Assembly (NCBI RefSeq): GCF_914767665.1
Contig: NC_059508.1
Coordinates: 9,858,001 to 9,922,000 of the forward strand
Direction of reading: 5' to 3'
From: Harmonia axyridis
Lineage: Eukaryota > Arthropoda > Insecta > Coleoptera > Coccinellidae
DNA: 64,000 bases
Position numbers and translations under genes: made by a program. The notes beneath the pieces are model-generated. The model saw nothing but the letters and a program-made list of their open reading frames with translations, had not been told where the DNA came from and did no database searches. Positions within the stretch are counted from its first letter, which is position 1; each line of letters opens with the position of its first letter. Below, piece by piece: positions 22,141 through 32,860 of the stretch.

Positions 22141-23306
22141 TTTAGTTTTTAGTAATGTCGTTCCTTTTTCTTACTTGTCAGATGGCAAAATATAGCAGCT
22201 GGCCAGATAGCAAGCTATTCAAAATGAAAGATCTCGTTAGAAAACCCTTCATGCAGCTCATCAAGTTGGGTTCTTTGATGTATAACACAATCTTATGTTT
22301 TCATGGTGTGTCATAGACCAAGAATTAATAGTTATTTTAATACCAGGTTTTGTCGTAATTGAAGTATGTATATCATAGCAAAAATCTACATGTGAAATAT
22401 GTCAAAAATAAGGCGTAAATAATGAACCCTCATCTGCAAGTTGACTGTGTACGATTCCAAGGTTCCCAGCAATCTACGCCAACGATTGTTTCGTGGAGTG
22501 GTGTGTACTTACGAAAAATAAAAAGTCCTAGGGGTCCACCTTGTAGGTGAAGGCGATAACCTATGTGTGGAAGAGATAAACACCCCAAGCCCGTCAATAC
22601 CTTATTTGTGTCGAGTAGTTTATTGATTTTCTTTGTATTCTGGATTCGAACACATGATGCTGTATTTGTTGAAAAGTGTTTTCGTGTATATAGTATGTAA
22701 CAAGTGGTGTAGTTTAGAGTTGAAGATCGTTTGTTGTCTACCTGTCTCTCTGCTTACCACCAAAGTGTTCTACGAATGGAAGATCAGACGACATAGTTGG
22801 CCATTTCACGCTGGGAGTGTCTCCTTATGCAAGGTAACAATTCGTTTGCGATTAAAATCAGGTGGGTACTCTATGACCGGCCATTTCAATGGGTTCAGAA
22901 AACAAGGTCGTTCGAAAGAAATCAAACCGATTCTGCCAGACATCACAACACCGAATTTTAAACAACTAACCGTATGATCTTATCGACATATTCTACGCTC
23001 CTACTGAAATTTTCGACATCAATAAAAAGAAGAAGAAACATTGGGTATTCAACTCTATGGTTCATTATTTTCTCTCATATCATAAAATGAATGAAAGTTA
23101 AAGAATACGTTAATCCATTTTCAGGAACACCCTATACATAAGCTGAATTTTTGATGCCCCATGTGTTGACAGAAAGTTTTGTCAGTATATCATTATATAA
23201 TTCGATTTTCAAGGTGAATATTTTAGGAATAATAAACATTTTTTTTTCGGACACCCAGGATCGTGAGCTGATTTTAGACGATCCACCCAGTACACACGTT
23301 GGATTC
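22141..23306. other. No recognisable gene
   Basis: The longest frame, 22633-22977 (114 codons, plus), has no family motif, although its last third is Arg/Lys/Gly rich. Near 22430-22620 the sequence is less AT-rich (for example GGTCCACCTTGTAGGTGAAG), without a coding frame I can defend. Confidence 0.4.
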
Positions 23307-23308
23307 TA

Positions 23309-24024
23309 AAGGGTGTTTTTTTTTAGAGCTATAGAACTTTGAATTGCAATAAAACGAAGATGGATTATTCGATTGACATGAATATTATTTATCCGCAAGA
23401 TAATCTTGTGGCATTACATTTTAAATATGATTTCTGGCATATGACCGCCAGGGCTGGCTCGAATGTAGTCCAATCTGGACGTCCAATATTCGATGATTTT
23501 TTCCAACATTTGTGGCCGTATATCGGCAATAACACGGCGAATGATGTCTTCCAAATGGTCAAGGGGTTGTCGCATAGACCAATGACTTTACATAGCCCCA
23601 CAGAAAGTAGTCTAGCGGTGTTAAATCACAAGATCTTGGAGGCCAATTCACAGGTCCAAAACGTGAAATTAGGCGGTCACCAAACAGTCAGTATTTCTGG
23701 ATGTAACGGTGTTTCGACATACACTTGAGGATTAGCTTCACTCCAAATGCGGCAGTTTTGTTTGTTGACGTAGCCATTCAACCAGAAGTGCGCTTCATCG
23801 CTATACAAGATAAAATGGACGTAGTGCGCGATACGTATTCCGCATAGAACCATTATTTTCAAAATAAAATTGTACTATTTGCAAGCGTTGTTCAGGCGTG
23901 AGTCTATTCATGATGAATTGCCAAACCAAACTGAGAATAAATCACTTGACAGCTGTTGAATCGGTCACCATCTTGAACAGTAATGCCAACTTGAAGTTAT
24001 ATACCTCGAAAAAAAAACACCCTA
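23309..24024 (-). mobile_element. DD41D mariner-like element, deletion lineage (copy 2)
   Basis: TIRs AAGGGTGTTTTTTTTTAGAG on the left and the complement of TAGGGTGTTTTTTTTTCGAG on the right, with flanking TA. It carries the lineage's N-terminal deletion junction (about 23800-23825) and a second deletion of about 211 bp at 23678-23685. That deletion removes the region from VTVWCALWAGG past the second catalytic Asp, and occurred between two CACCAAAC repeats that are both kept in copy 4. The remaining minus-strand frame encodes LNGYVNKQNCRIWSEANPQV (23677-23862) and the C-terminal half in pieces. Inactive. Confidence 0.88.
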
Positions 24025-24390
24025 TAGAAGGGGGGTACCCCATATGACTTTTTTTCCTAGGAGCTACCGTTTGGCCCCTGCCCACATCAAAATATTTGAT
24101 GCAAATAACTTTTCATTATGACAAAAATGGTTGAAAGAAGAGTATCAAAATTTCTATCATCAAAGAAAACATCAAACCTCAAATATCGAGATAATAAGTA
24201 ATCAAATATGAGATTGTGACCCTCAGTAGATTTTTCGTCGTGGTACTTTCAAATTCCCCAGAAGGAAATGAGACTTTAATGTCAAAATAATCCGCAACAC
24301 CCCGTATACTCGAAAACCGTGACGAAAATCGAAGGTTTGGAAATTTTCCTGGGGCTTCGAGACGATTTCGAGGGGGTTCTTATTCTTGTC

Positions 24391-24667
24391 ATTTTTGCTC
24401 TAGATGGTCCCGTTTAGGCTGTGAAGGGCTATATCTATATAAGAAGATTGCCGAGTCCACTGCTGCAACTAATTGCAAGAGATAAAGCCACAAACAAGAT
24501 GTTTTCCAGAGTTCAAAGAGAATTAGTGAAAGAAAGGTTGTTTTTCCAACCACCATCAAAATAATTAGTGAACCTTATCTGCGTCGTCTTTTTGCTTCCT
24601 TTTCCAGGATAATCTGCGAAAGCTTTCAATACCAGAGTCGGAACTTCTTTTATTTATTCATTTCGAT
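24391..24667 (+). promoter_or_regulatory. TATA-box promoter-like segment with a possible short two-exon frame
   Basis: GAAGGGCTATATCTATATAAG at 24421-24441 contains a good TATA box, followed about 30 bases on by CCACTGCTGCAACTAATTGC. An ATG at about 24500 opens MFSRVQRELVKE. A strong acceptor (CTTCCTTTTCCAG, about 24607) follows 70 bases later. Joining the two with a weak GTTGTT donor would give a peptide of about 40 residues, which I do not trust. The segment GCTCTA-ATGGTCCCGTTTAGGCTGTG with the TATA region recurs inverted at 26640-26745. Confidence 0.3.
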
Positions 24668-24979
24668 AAAATGCTTGTTAATGATCTTATAAGGGATAAA
24701 AGCAAGAACGACAATAAATCACTAACGAGCAGGAGCGTAGGTGATTAGCTAAACGAATTGGGAAGGCCTCAAGGTGCCCCAAGTATGACCACAATGTCCT
24801 CTTTTTGGTCCATTCGAAAGTAGTTTATATAATTATAGCCAGCTTATACGAAACCAAGGTGTCAGATGGAACTGAAAGCCCCACCTTTGCAACTACACCA
24901 ACATTCATTATTGGTTTGGTAATGGTACGCAATTTCGGTTCAGAGTTATGTCTAGATTTCGTCAAGAACGATCTTGCGT

Positions 24980-25830
24980 TGAGATCATGAAGCCCGATTA
25001 TACCCAGAAATTTATTTGGGTACCATGCAATTCTTAGGGCTACAAAGAAATATATGGTTTGAAAGTTTAAGCGCACAACAATTTCTTAGTACTCAGTAAT
25101 TTAGAATATCTGTGATACCCGAAAAACTCGCATAGAAGTATCGTACCCGCAGTTTATTGGGGTAGGTTGCTATTCTCAAGTGCTACAAAGAATTAAATGG
25201 CTTAGGAGTCGAAGGTCTCAGCAATTTTTTATTATTTGGGCCTTTTATTGAATGTCCCATCGATGCTATCCAGATTTGCACCTTGATTTAATTATAAATC
25301 TGGAGAAATTTGGGCATTTTGTTTTGTACGATAGTGTGGGTGTGCTTTTCAATAAGAAATATTGTGAACTCTTTCAAAATCACATAATTAATACATGATT
25401 TAGAATCCCTATGATACCCAAAAAAGCTCGCATGGACTTATCGTACCCGCAGTTTATTTGGGTACATTGCAATTCTACTGTACCCTAATTACGGTACAGT
25501 GCAATTTTTGGTATTATACAGAATTAGAAGTCAAAGAACTCAGTACTTTCTCAGTACCCATTCGGTACATTGCAATATTTAGTATTATAAATAAATATAG
25601 GTAGGTTTTAAAAGACCAAGAACTGAGCCATTTTTCTTTTGTTGGGTTGTTTAATAAATGTCCCATTTGATTTTATTAAGAAGAATTTAATAATTTTGTT
25701 TTGTATAATTTTGTGAGAGTACTTTTCTATAATCTTCTAAACTCTTTTTGGAGAAAAATTTAAACTTTAATAGATAATTTAGAATCTTGATAATACCCAG
25801 AAAGTTTGTAAAGTTTATTTGGGTACAGTT
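24980..25830. repeat. Degenerate tandem repeat, ~300-bp units
   Basis: Repeated phrases are GATACCC near 25115 and 25413 with TACCC near 24990 and 25784, TATCGTACCCGCAGTTTATT near 25139 and 25439, and GGGTAC with GCAATT in several places. The clearest interval is about 300 bp, the next about 370. Several fragments (GGTACAGTGCAATTTTTGGT near 25493 and a like one near 25563) form a shorter inner repeat. No coding sequence. Confidence 0.6.
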
Positions 25831-26634
25831 TAAAAGACTAAGATTTCAGCAATTTCTCATGTTGAAGTAATAATTTGTATGCCAGTTTTTTATGATGTAG
25901 GCTGAACATATTTTTGAGAAAACATGTAAAATCGACTGCGTTCTTCTCTAAGATGTTATCTACCGTTTGAGTCAGTCACGTGTCAAAGTGTCTTGTCATT
26001 TCGATTTATCAAGATCTAGGACGTGTGAGCTTGTCTTCTCTGATGGCAAAAGCGTGCTGGATATGCTCAGTTCAATAAGTGTTATTTCTTTCGGAACGAA
26101 TTACTTCAATTTTCAATTCGATTTAATCGTCCATTATTTTTGCATCAGCCTAATAATATCGCTATTGAGCTTTCTGTCTCCGGTGTGAGAAAATCATCGA
26201 ATTGCATGGTAGAAAACGCATTCGATTGAGGACATTCCCTTACGTGAAGTAACACTCGATGAATATGTTAATAACACCGATGTTGATACATGTTTTTATT
26301 CGTCATCCGAATGAGCACAAAGAATCTAACTGGCGTTTTTTGCCGACACACTTGAAGGTTTCTCGTCAAAACGTTTTCACAATGGCTTGAAAGTGAAAGT
26401 TGAAATATTAGGCGTTTACACAATAAAAAGATATTTAGATACGGCCTAATTACTATTTAATATTAAGATATGTGAATATGAACTCGAGCGAAGCGTTTCC
26501 AAATGCTATACATATTGGATAATTATGCCTCGGTACGTATCACGTGCGATTTTCATACAAATACCGTATGATTGGGCAAGAGAACGCTTTTAAATCAGGT
26601 TGAGTCTAGACGCGGTTTTAATTAATATCATACA
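25831..26634. other. No recognisable gene
   Basis: A 73-codon frame at 25967-26188 ends in a hydrophobic stretch (LIVHYFCISLIISLLSFLSP) but has no other support. CACGTG-type motifs occur near 25978 and 26541. Nothing can be named. Confidence 0.4.
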
Positions 26635-26639
26635 TTTAG

Positions 26640-26745
26640 TTGCGTCAACAACATTTCTTATATAGATACAGCCCTTCCGCTAAGAATCCAGAGATGTAGG
26701 TATGCAAAAGCACAGCCTAAACGGGACCATTTAGAGCAAAAATGG
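26640..26745 (-). promoter_or_regulatory. Inverted copy of the promoter-like segment at 24.4 kb
   Basis: Reading the minus strand, TTTTTGCTCTAAATGGTCCC, TTTAGGCTGTG and GAAGGGCTGTATCTATATAA repeat the plus-strand segment 24391-24445, with about 30 extra bases between the first and second parts. The TATA box is preserved. The two copies face each other across 2.2 kb. No convincing coding frame follows on the minus strand. Confidence 0.4.
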
Positions 26746-26751
26746 CAAGTA

Positions 26752-27692
26752 ACGGGTATTTTTTTTCGAGGTATATAACTTTAAGTTGGCATTACTGTTC
26801 AAGATGGCGATCGATTTAACAGCGGTCAAGTGATTTAATCTCAGTTTGGTTCGGCAATTCATCGTGAATAGACTCACGCCTGAACAACGCTTGCAAATAG
26901 TGCAATTTTATTTCGAAAATAATGGTTCTGTGCGGAATACGTATCACGCACTACGTCCATTTTATTTTGTTTAGCGATGAAGCGCACTTCTGGTAGAATG
27001 GCTACGTCAACAAACAAAACTGCCGCATTTGCAGTGAAGCTTATCCTCAAGTGTATGTCGAAACACCGTTACATCCAGAAAAACTTACTGGATTGGTGCG
27101 CTTTATGGGCTGGTGGAATCATCGGTTCGTACTTCTTCAAGAACGATGATGGCCAGAACGTTACAGTCAATGGTGGTCGGTATAGAGCCATGATTACTAA
27201 CTTTTTCATTCCTGAATTGAACAACCATGATGTCCAGGAGCTGTGGTTTCAACAAGACGGCGCATCATGTCACACAGCTCGTGCCACAATCGATTCATTG
27301 AAAGACACGTTTGGTGACCGACTAATTTCACGTTTTGGACCTGTGAATTGGCCTCCAAGATCTTGCGATTTAACATCGCTAGACTACTTTCTGTGGGGCT
27401 ATGTAAAGTCATTGGTCTATGCGGAGAAGCCACAAACCCTTGACCATTTGGAAGACAACATTCGCCATGTTATTGCCGATATACGGCCACAAATGTTGGA
27501 AAAAGTCATCGAAAATTGGACGTCCAGATTGGACTACATCCAAGCCAGCCGTGGCGGTCATATGCCAGAAATCATATTTAAAATGTAATACCACAAGATT
27601 ATCTTGCGGATAAATAAAATTCATGTCAATCGAATAATCCATCGTTGTTTTATTGCAATTTAAAGTTCTATAGCTCTAAAAAAAACACCCTT
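26752..27692 (+). mobile_element. DD41D mariner-like element, deletion lineage (copy 3)
   Basis: This is the best preserved copy. TIRs ACGGGTATTTTTTTTCGAGG and the complement of AAGGGTGTTTTTTTTAGAGC lie inside TA (26750-26751, 27693-27694). After the shared N-terminal deletion (about 26960-26980), a 203-codon frame runs from 26977 to 27588 without a stop. Its first 35 or so residues are out of register because of a small insertion near 27085. From there it reads WCALWAGGIIGSYFFKNDDG, the second Asp in FQQDGASCH, the third in TSLDYFLWG, and the C-terminus MPEIIFKM. Spacing between the last two Asp is 41 residues. The HTH domain and the frame around the first Asp are lost, so it is non-autonomous. 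Confidence 0.9.
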
Positions 27693-27694
27693 TA

Positions 27695-30389
27695 CTTGAT
27701 GAATAAATACTTGACTTGGCATTGAAAAACTACTACTCGACTTGAAGTTCAGTTGATTTCAAGTCAAGCCCAAGTTAAGTAGCTTGAATATCAAGTCAAG
27801 CCGTGAATCCCTATTCACAACAACCCGAAAGTTATTTAGTTGTGTGTTAATTTAGCTTTGACTGCAAAATATTCATAGATGTCATTTTTACTTATAGCGT
27901 AGTTTTTACTTGTCAGATGTCAAAATTTGATAGCTTCAAAACTGACAACTGTCCAGATTACGGGCTATTCAAAATGAAACCTCTTATTGGAAATCCTTTG
28001 CAATTCATTGATATTTTTGTCGTTAAACTAGCGGCAAATCTGTCAATATTTTTCCAAGAGTCAACTGTATTCCGAAATCACTCACCTAAATCTAATTACA
28101 GTAATGAGTCTATGTGAAGCCCTTAGAGAATTCCCCACCAGACACTAATTAAATATCAAAGGCAAAGGAATGTCAATGCAGCCATGTTACCGAAAGAAAA
28201 TATGCGAAATTCGCAAAGAATTCTGCCGTATTTGTAGGTGGAGAACCCCTAAGTATTAGAGATATAAAGTCTGCCACTAATAGCCTGCATATGTCGCATT
28301 TATAGTATCTTCTTTGATTACGGTGCATCCCTGTAGCTTGAAATAATTTGCTCCGAACCTATTTATTGGTTTTCGTGAGGCAGTTTCCTAATCTGTGCCG
28401 CAGTGACCATTAGCAATTCCAGGATTTCTCATCAGCACACCATTCGCGTTCTCTTGAACCATTTACGTCTTAAAAAAGCCTCTAGACACCTCACGTTTTT
28501 CTGCACTGATGTATAATATGATTCCTAAGCGTTCTCGCCTTATATCAAATGTAATGAGAAAGCACAAGGTTGAATAGTCCCTAAATCGTATATAACCTGA
28601 GCAAATTTTTTTTCCGCGTGAATAATAAGTGCAATATCCTTATGACCACTGCGATTTACTGCCGACTTCTCTGAGTTTATGCTCGAGATTCGAACAGATA
28701 TACAAACCGCTAGCCTTACGAGTGAAACGTATCTACAAAGTGTTCTCAAAACTCTTTCCACAATTCACAGATTCTGGTTCTTTAGAATCTCATTTTTTCA
28801 ATGGCTACAGAATGATTTTTTGTCTCACATAATTGGAAAATTCAGTGCATCAGCATCTTCAGAGGTTTCTTAGATGTAGATTGTAAATCGATGCTACATT
28901 TGTATGTTATTTCAGCCTTGAACGACCTTGAAACCTCTGAAGATTCTTACCGTAGTAATCAGCGAAACGTCAGGGCTAAAACTCAAAGAATTTTTCGGTC
29001 CGGCAGTAAAATCCTTCATCATTATGAAATATTGTCCTATCTATTGATATTCTCATATATTGAACTTTGAATTTGACAAAAAAATCTAAAAACTCGAGTA
29101 ATTTATGCCTATCTGAGAGAATTTGAAAAATCTCACAAATATCTTATTCAACGTTTATATAATAGATGAAGTATCTTTGAAAAGATTCAGAAAGATGATT
29201 CTGCCAACTAGGAGACCAAAATAATTCTGTTCCTAAATGATGATATCGCGGTTTGACAGAAAGTTATAAGAATAAATGGTTTCATTCAGAAATAAAAATT
29301 TGAATTAGATTAAATTTTTACTTGAACAATTCCAGAGGCTCTTAATTGGAGATAATATACTGAGATTGAGGCATAGCCATAGGTGATACACATTAGCATT
29401 AAGAACTACTTTGTAAATATCTCGAGTTCTAATATGTATATTATCGATACTTACTGCACTATATTTCACTCAAAGGTGACTTGGTAATGGACTATTTTAC
29501 ATTACAGTTTTTCTACCAATCACCCATGAAACAATATCTTGCACAGAAATGAATTTCATTCATTTTCCCTCTGAAATTTCCACAGTTCACTTACAGTATT
29601 TGCCGAGATTTGAAAATGTTTCATCGTTAAATTAGAGGTAAAATGAATAACTGAAATTTTTTCATTACATATTTCATCTTAATATTCAGTAACTTAAAGC
29701 AATTGATGAATCTCTTTTTGAAATTCAGAGCAAAATCAATTCCATAAGTTGATAATTTTCTACTTTTTCTTCACGTGTCGACATATTCCAGTTTGAAAAA
29801 AACAATTATAAACCATAATGTACAAATTCGCAGTGTTTTTTATTCTCTATTCGATTGAATCAAATCTGTCTACATTGCCTGCACATCTCATTGGCCATAA
29901 TCCAAACGTACGAGGAAGCTAGAAGGAAGAGCGATGACAGGAAATGGATTGGTGAACTCCGGATATTCTTATTTACTTTGAAGGAATTCGATATTTTCAC
30001 ACTTCATTCATTTGCACATACCTAGTAGCTTTGCGAGCATTTTAACTACTCCTACTTCTGAAGCAACGATTATGATATCGTAAGTTAAACATATTCTGTT
30101 GTTTTTTTTTTATCACCTGGCCGTCTCCGCGTGTGTAATGTGTTTTGCTCGCGTTGTGAGTGTGAAGTAAATTAATTTGAGACGCCTCAAATTGGATTTC
30201 GACACGAGTATGACAAGCACGAATTACAATGGAGTTCATCCAACCCGTGAAAAATGAAAATCTAATGAATTTACGATGATATGAAAATGATGCTGGTGGA
30301 TTATTACTTAATGCTATTGCTCCAGTCACAATAAACTATTTATGTATTTAATTGAGTTGATTCCAGTTTTACTTTATTGTTTCCATTGA
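27695..30389. other. Long stretch without a recognisable gene
   Basis: Short frames on both strands (28540-28873, 30042-30329) have no family motif. A 15-base inverted repeat is noted separately. Near 27710-27810 simple repetition of CTTGA/TCAAG words is visible. A slightly CG-richer patch at 30120-30200 (CCGTCTCCGCGTGTG) is not enough to call a promoter. Confidence 0.45.
28855..28944. repeat. 15-bp inverted repeat with 60-base spacer
   Basis: ATCTTCAGAGGTTTC (28855-28869) is the exact complement of GAAACCTCTGAAGAT (28930-28944). The right arm continues into CTGAAGA, 20 bases, GAAACGTC, a pattern found at ends of some retroelements. No reverse transcriptase is visible next to it. Confidence 0.6.
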
Positions 30390-30391
30390 TA

Positions 30392-31629
30392 TTAGGCCAG
30401 TTGAATAGTCCCCGGTCTGATGCACAGATGGCGGTGCTAGTATTAAATCCATATCCATTTTAGTTAGTACCAACCTTCAAACGATTCGTGTCAAAATTTG
30501 GAAGCAGTCCGACCATTTGTTTGTGAGATATTACGTTGTAAGTGTAGCTACTCTGTAGAAAAATAATTTTTTGTGCTGATAAAATATTGCTTTTTTAAGG
30601 AAAAAATACAGTTGAAGCAAAATCTTGGCTAGATGAAGAGTTTCCGGGGTCTGCACTAGGAAAATCAACCATCATTGATTGGTATGCTGAGTTTAAACGT
30701 AGCGAAATGATCACCGAAGACGGCGAACGCAGTGGACGCCCAAAAGAGGCTGTCACCGACGAAAAAATCAAAACAGTTCACAAAATAATTTTGAATTACC
30801 GTAAAGTGAAGTTGATCGAGATAGCAGACATTGTGAAGTTATCATCTAAACGTGTACATCATATCATTCACGAATATTTGTACATGAGAAAGCTGTGTGT
30901 AAAATGGGTGCCGCGCGAGCTCATAATCGATCAAAAGCAACAACGTGTTAATGATTCTGACCAGTGTTTGAAGCTTTTTAAGAGCAATAAAACGCAATTT
31001 TTGCGTCGATATGTGACAATGGATGAAACATGGCTCCATCATTTCACTCCGGAGTCCAATCGACAGTCAGCTGAGTGGACTGCAAACGATGAACCGAATC
31101 CAAATCGAGGAAAAACACAACAGTCAGCTGGCAAGGTTATGGCATTAGTATTCTGGGATGCGCAAGGTATAATTATCATTCATTACCTCCAAAAGGGCCA
31201 GACCATCAACAGCAATTATTATATGGCGTTATTGGACCGTTTAAAGGATGAAATCGTTAAAAAACGGCCCCATTTGAGAAATAAAAATGTGCTGTTTCAT
31301 CAAGTCACAAATCAATGAAAATAATGGCAAAATTGCATGAATTGGGCTTCGAATTGCTTCTGCATCCACCGATATCGCCAGATCTGGCCCCCAGCGACTT
31401 TTTCCTGTTCTCAGACCCCGAAAGAATGCTCGCTGGAAAGAAATTTAGCGCCAATGAAGAAGTAATCGCTGAAACTGAGGCCCATTTTGAAGCGAAAGTA
31501 TCGAAAAGTTGGAAGATCGCTATAATCGCTGTATCGCCCTCGAAGGCAACTATGTTGAATAATAAAATCGAATTTTGACAAAAAAATGTGTCTTACTATG
31601 GTAAATCGGGGACTTTTCAATTAGCCTGT
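30392..31629 (+). mobile_element. Irritans-type mariner, nearly full length (copy B)
   Basis: Both TIRs are present (TTAGGCCAGTTGAATAGTCC on the left, complement of ACAGGCTAATTGAAAAGTCC on the right), with TA on each side. The N-terminus is shifted by small deletions near 30560-30600. From 30707 a 203-codon frame runs to 31318 and contains EIADIVKLSSKRVHHIIHEY, VTMDETWLHHFTPESNRQSA and VFWDAQG. A deletion of about 14 bases at 31302 removes the DNAPC part of the second catalytic motif (HQDNAPCH) and shifts the frame. The frame 31315-31578 then gives SPDLAPSDFFLF with the third Asp. A further deletion near 31495 shortens the C-terminus. Inactive, but among the least damaged mariners here. Confidence 0.93.
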
Positions 31630-31631
31630 TA

Positions 31632-32211
31632 TGACAAAAATAACAACTATATTAACAACAAAATTTCACGAACACTAAGGTAAAATAATGAACCACGATC
31701 ACATTTTCATACTGTCAAAAAGCATGTTAAAGTGTGTTTTTAAATAATTCGAGAAATGTTGCGCCGTTCGTGAGTCTTACTATTGTACTGAGTGAGTTTT
31801 CATTTCAGAATTGTAAAGGTTGAAGTAGAGACGTGAAATGTGAATCTTGTTGAAGGGTATTAACTGCCAATTACGCCTATTGTGCTGTTGCCGCTCTATG
31901 CATAATAACATCCCTTATTCCTCATTACGACTGCAAGATTGCGAACAATGACTATTGAAAAAATACTGGTATCTTGGGGGTCATTATACCTTTTCACACC
32001 TGAGCCTAATCAAGGCGCCTTCCAAGTCATCTTCAATCTCGTTTAACGAAGACCACCAAGAACTTACCAAAGTTCAATCTTTTTATTTTCATTCCGTGAA
32101 CTCTATCTTCATGATCCAAATAAAAACTTTTACGTTTGTCCAATCAGTGCAAGAAAATCACGATATATTTTCGACGTAATCCATCAAGGTCCATAATGTG
32201 CTCGGAACAGG
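31632..32211. other. No recognisable gene
   Basis: AT-rich spacer between mariner copy B and the candidate small-peptide gene. The frame 31955-32179 has no recognisable content. Confidence 0.4.
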
Positions 32212-32218
32212 TATATAA
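32212..32218 (+). promoter_or_regulatory. TATA box upstream of the candidate small-peptide frame
   Basis: TATATAA, with an initiator-like GACTTCAACAG about 25 bases downstream (32231-32241), gives a plausible start site roughly 35 bases before the ATG at 32274. Confidence 0.4.
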
Positions 32219-32273
32219 TCCAAACTTGATGACTTCAACAGACGCTAATTTAAATATTTTAAGGTCTCTCGAA

Positions 32274-32417
32274 ATGACAGAGATACTTTTCCTGTTCTTT
32301 ATCCTGCTATTAAATTTCAATGTTCACCTTGTCAGACCCATTAGATATTTTGGAACGATTGATCACTCCTTCCATATACCCAAATATGTATCTACACCAT
32401 ATCCTCCGCACCTATGA
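32274..32417 (+). CDS. Candidate small secreted peptide (47 aa)
   Basis: The frame opens MTEILFLFFILLLNFNVHLV, a strongly hydrophobic 16-residue core after a short leader, as in a signal peptide or single membrane anchor. The mature part would be about 27 residues, RPIRYFGTIDHSFHIPKYVS then TPYPPHL, rich in Pro, Tyr and His and without Cys. The start is chosen at 32274 because it directly precedes the hydrophobic core; the same frame stays open upstream to 32136, but that part overlaps the TATA box. A TATA box lies about 60 bases upstream and AATAAA 160 bases after the stop, so a compact intronless gene is possible. I recognise no family. A chance hydrophobic frame in AT-rich DNA is a real alternative, since T-rich codons give Phe, Leu and Ile. 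Confidence 0.3.
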   Translation: MTEILFLFFILLLNFNVHLVRPIRYFGTIDHSFHIPKYVSTPYPPHL

Positions 32418-32575
32418 GCTACGATATTCTTGGAACATAGACAATTTTATTGCTGCTCATACATAACTTTCTGAGGTATGAATATTTTCTATAGTGAACG
32501 TTTACAGATTTCAGAAATGTATTAATGCAGAGAAGTAGAAATATGGCTACTACAATTGTAAGAAGTGGTTTAATC

Positions 32576-32581
32576 AATAAA
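32576..32581 (+). terminator. Possible poly(A) signal
   Basis: AATAAA lies 159 bases after the stop of the candidate small-peptide frame. This hexamer is common in AT-rich DNA. Confidence 0.25.
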
Positions 32582-32860
32582 CATTATATTGAACGATTGC
32601 TTCCTTGTTAATTCTCTAACTAGTTATATGAAATTAATAAAAAAAGATATTTAATAGATCAGTTGAAATCGTTCTTCTGGTGAGAGATCCATATTTAAAA
32701 ATTTTCAACCTGGCAGTTTTAGGGATGACTTTGAGATGAGAAGATACCTGAAAGACATAAAATAAAGAAATTTGTATATCAATCAAGTCTGCTATTAAAA
32801 GAGACAGTTAACCTTTTTAAATCAATAAGAATTGCCCAATGATACTCTTCGCTTATATCC

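Noticed and set aside
22635..22650. B-box-like GATTCGAAC as part of a tRNA gene
   Set aside because: No matching A-box or cloverleaf arms nearby.
22633..22977. 114-codon plus-strand frame as a host gene
   Set aside because: No recognisable domain and no supporting promoter or splice evidence.
23389..23601. Antisense frames inside mariner copies (also at 10184, 27206, 34546, 61076 and 63620)
   Set aside because: They are shadows on the strand opposite the transposase and recur only because the copies are related.
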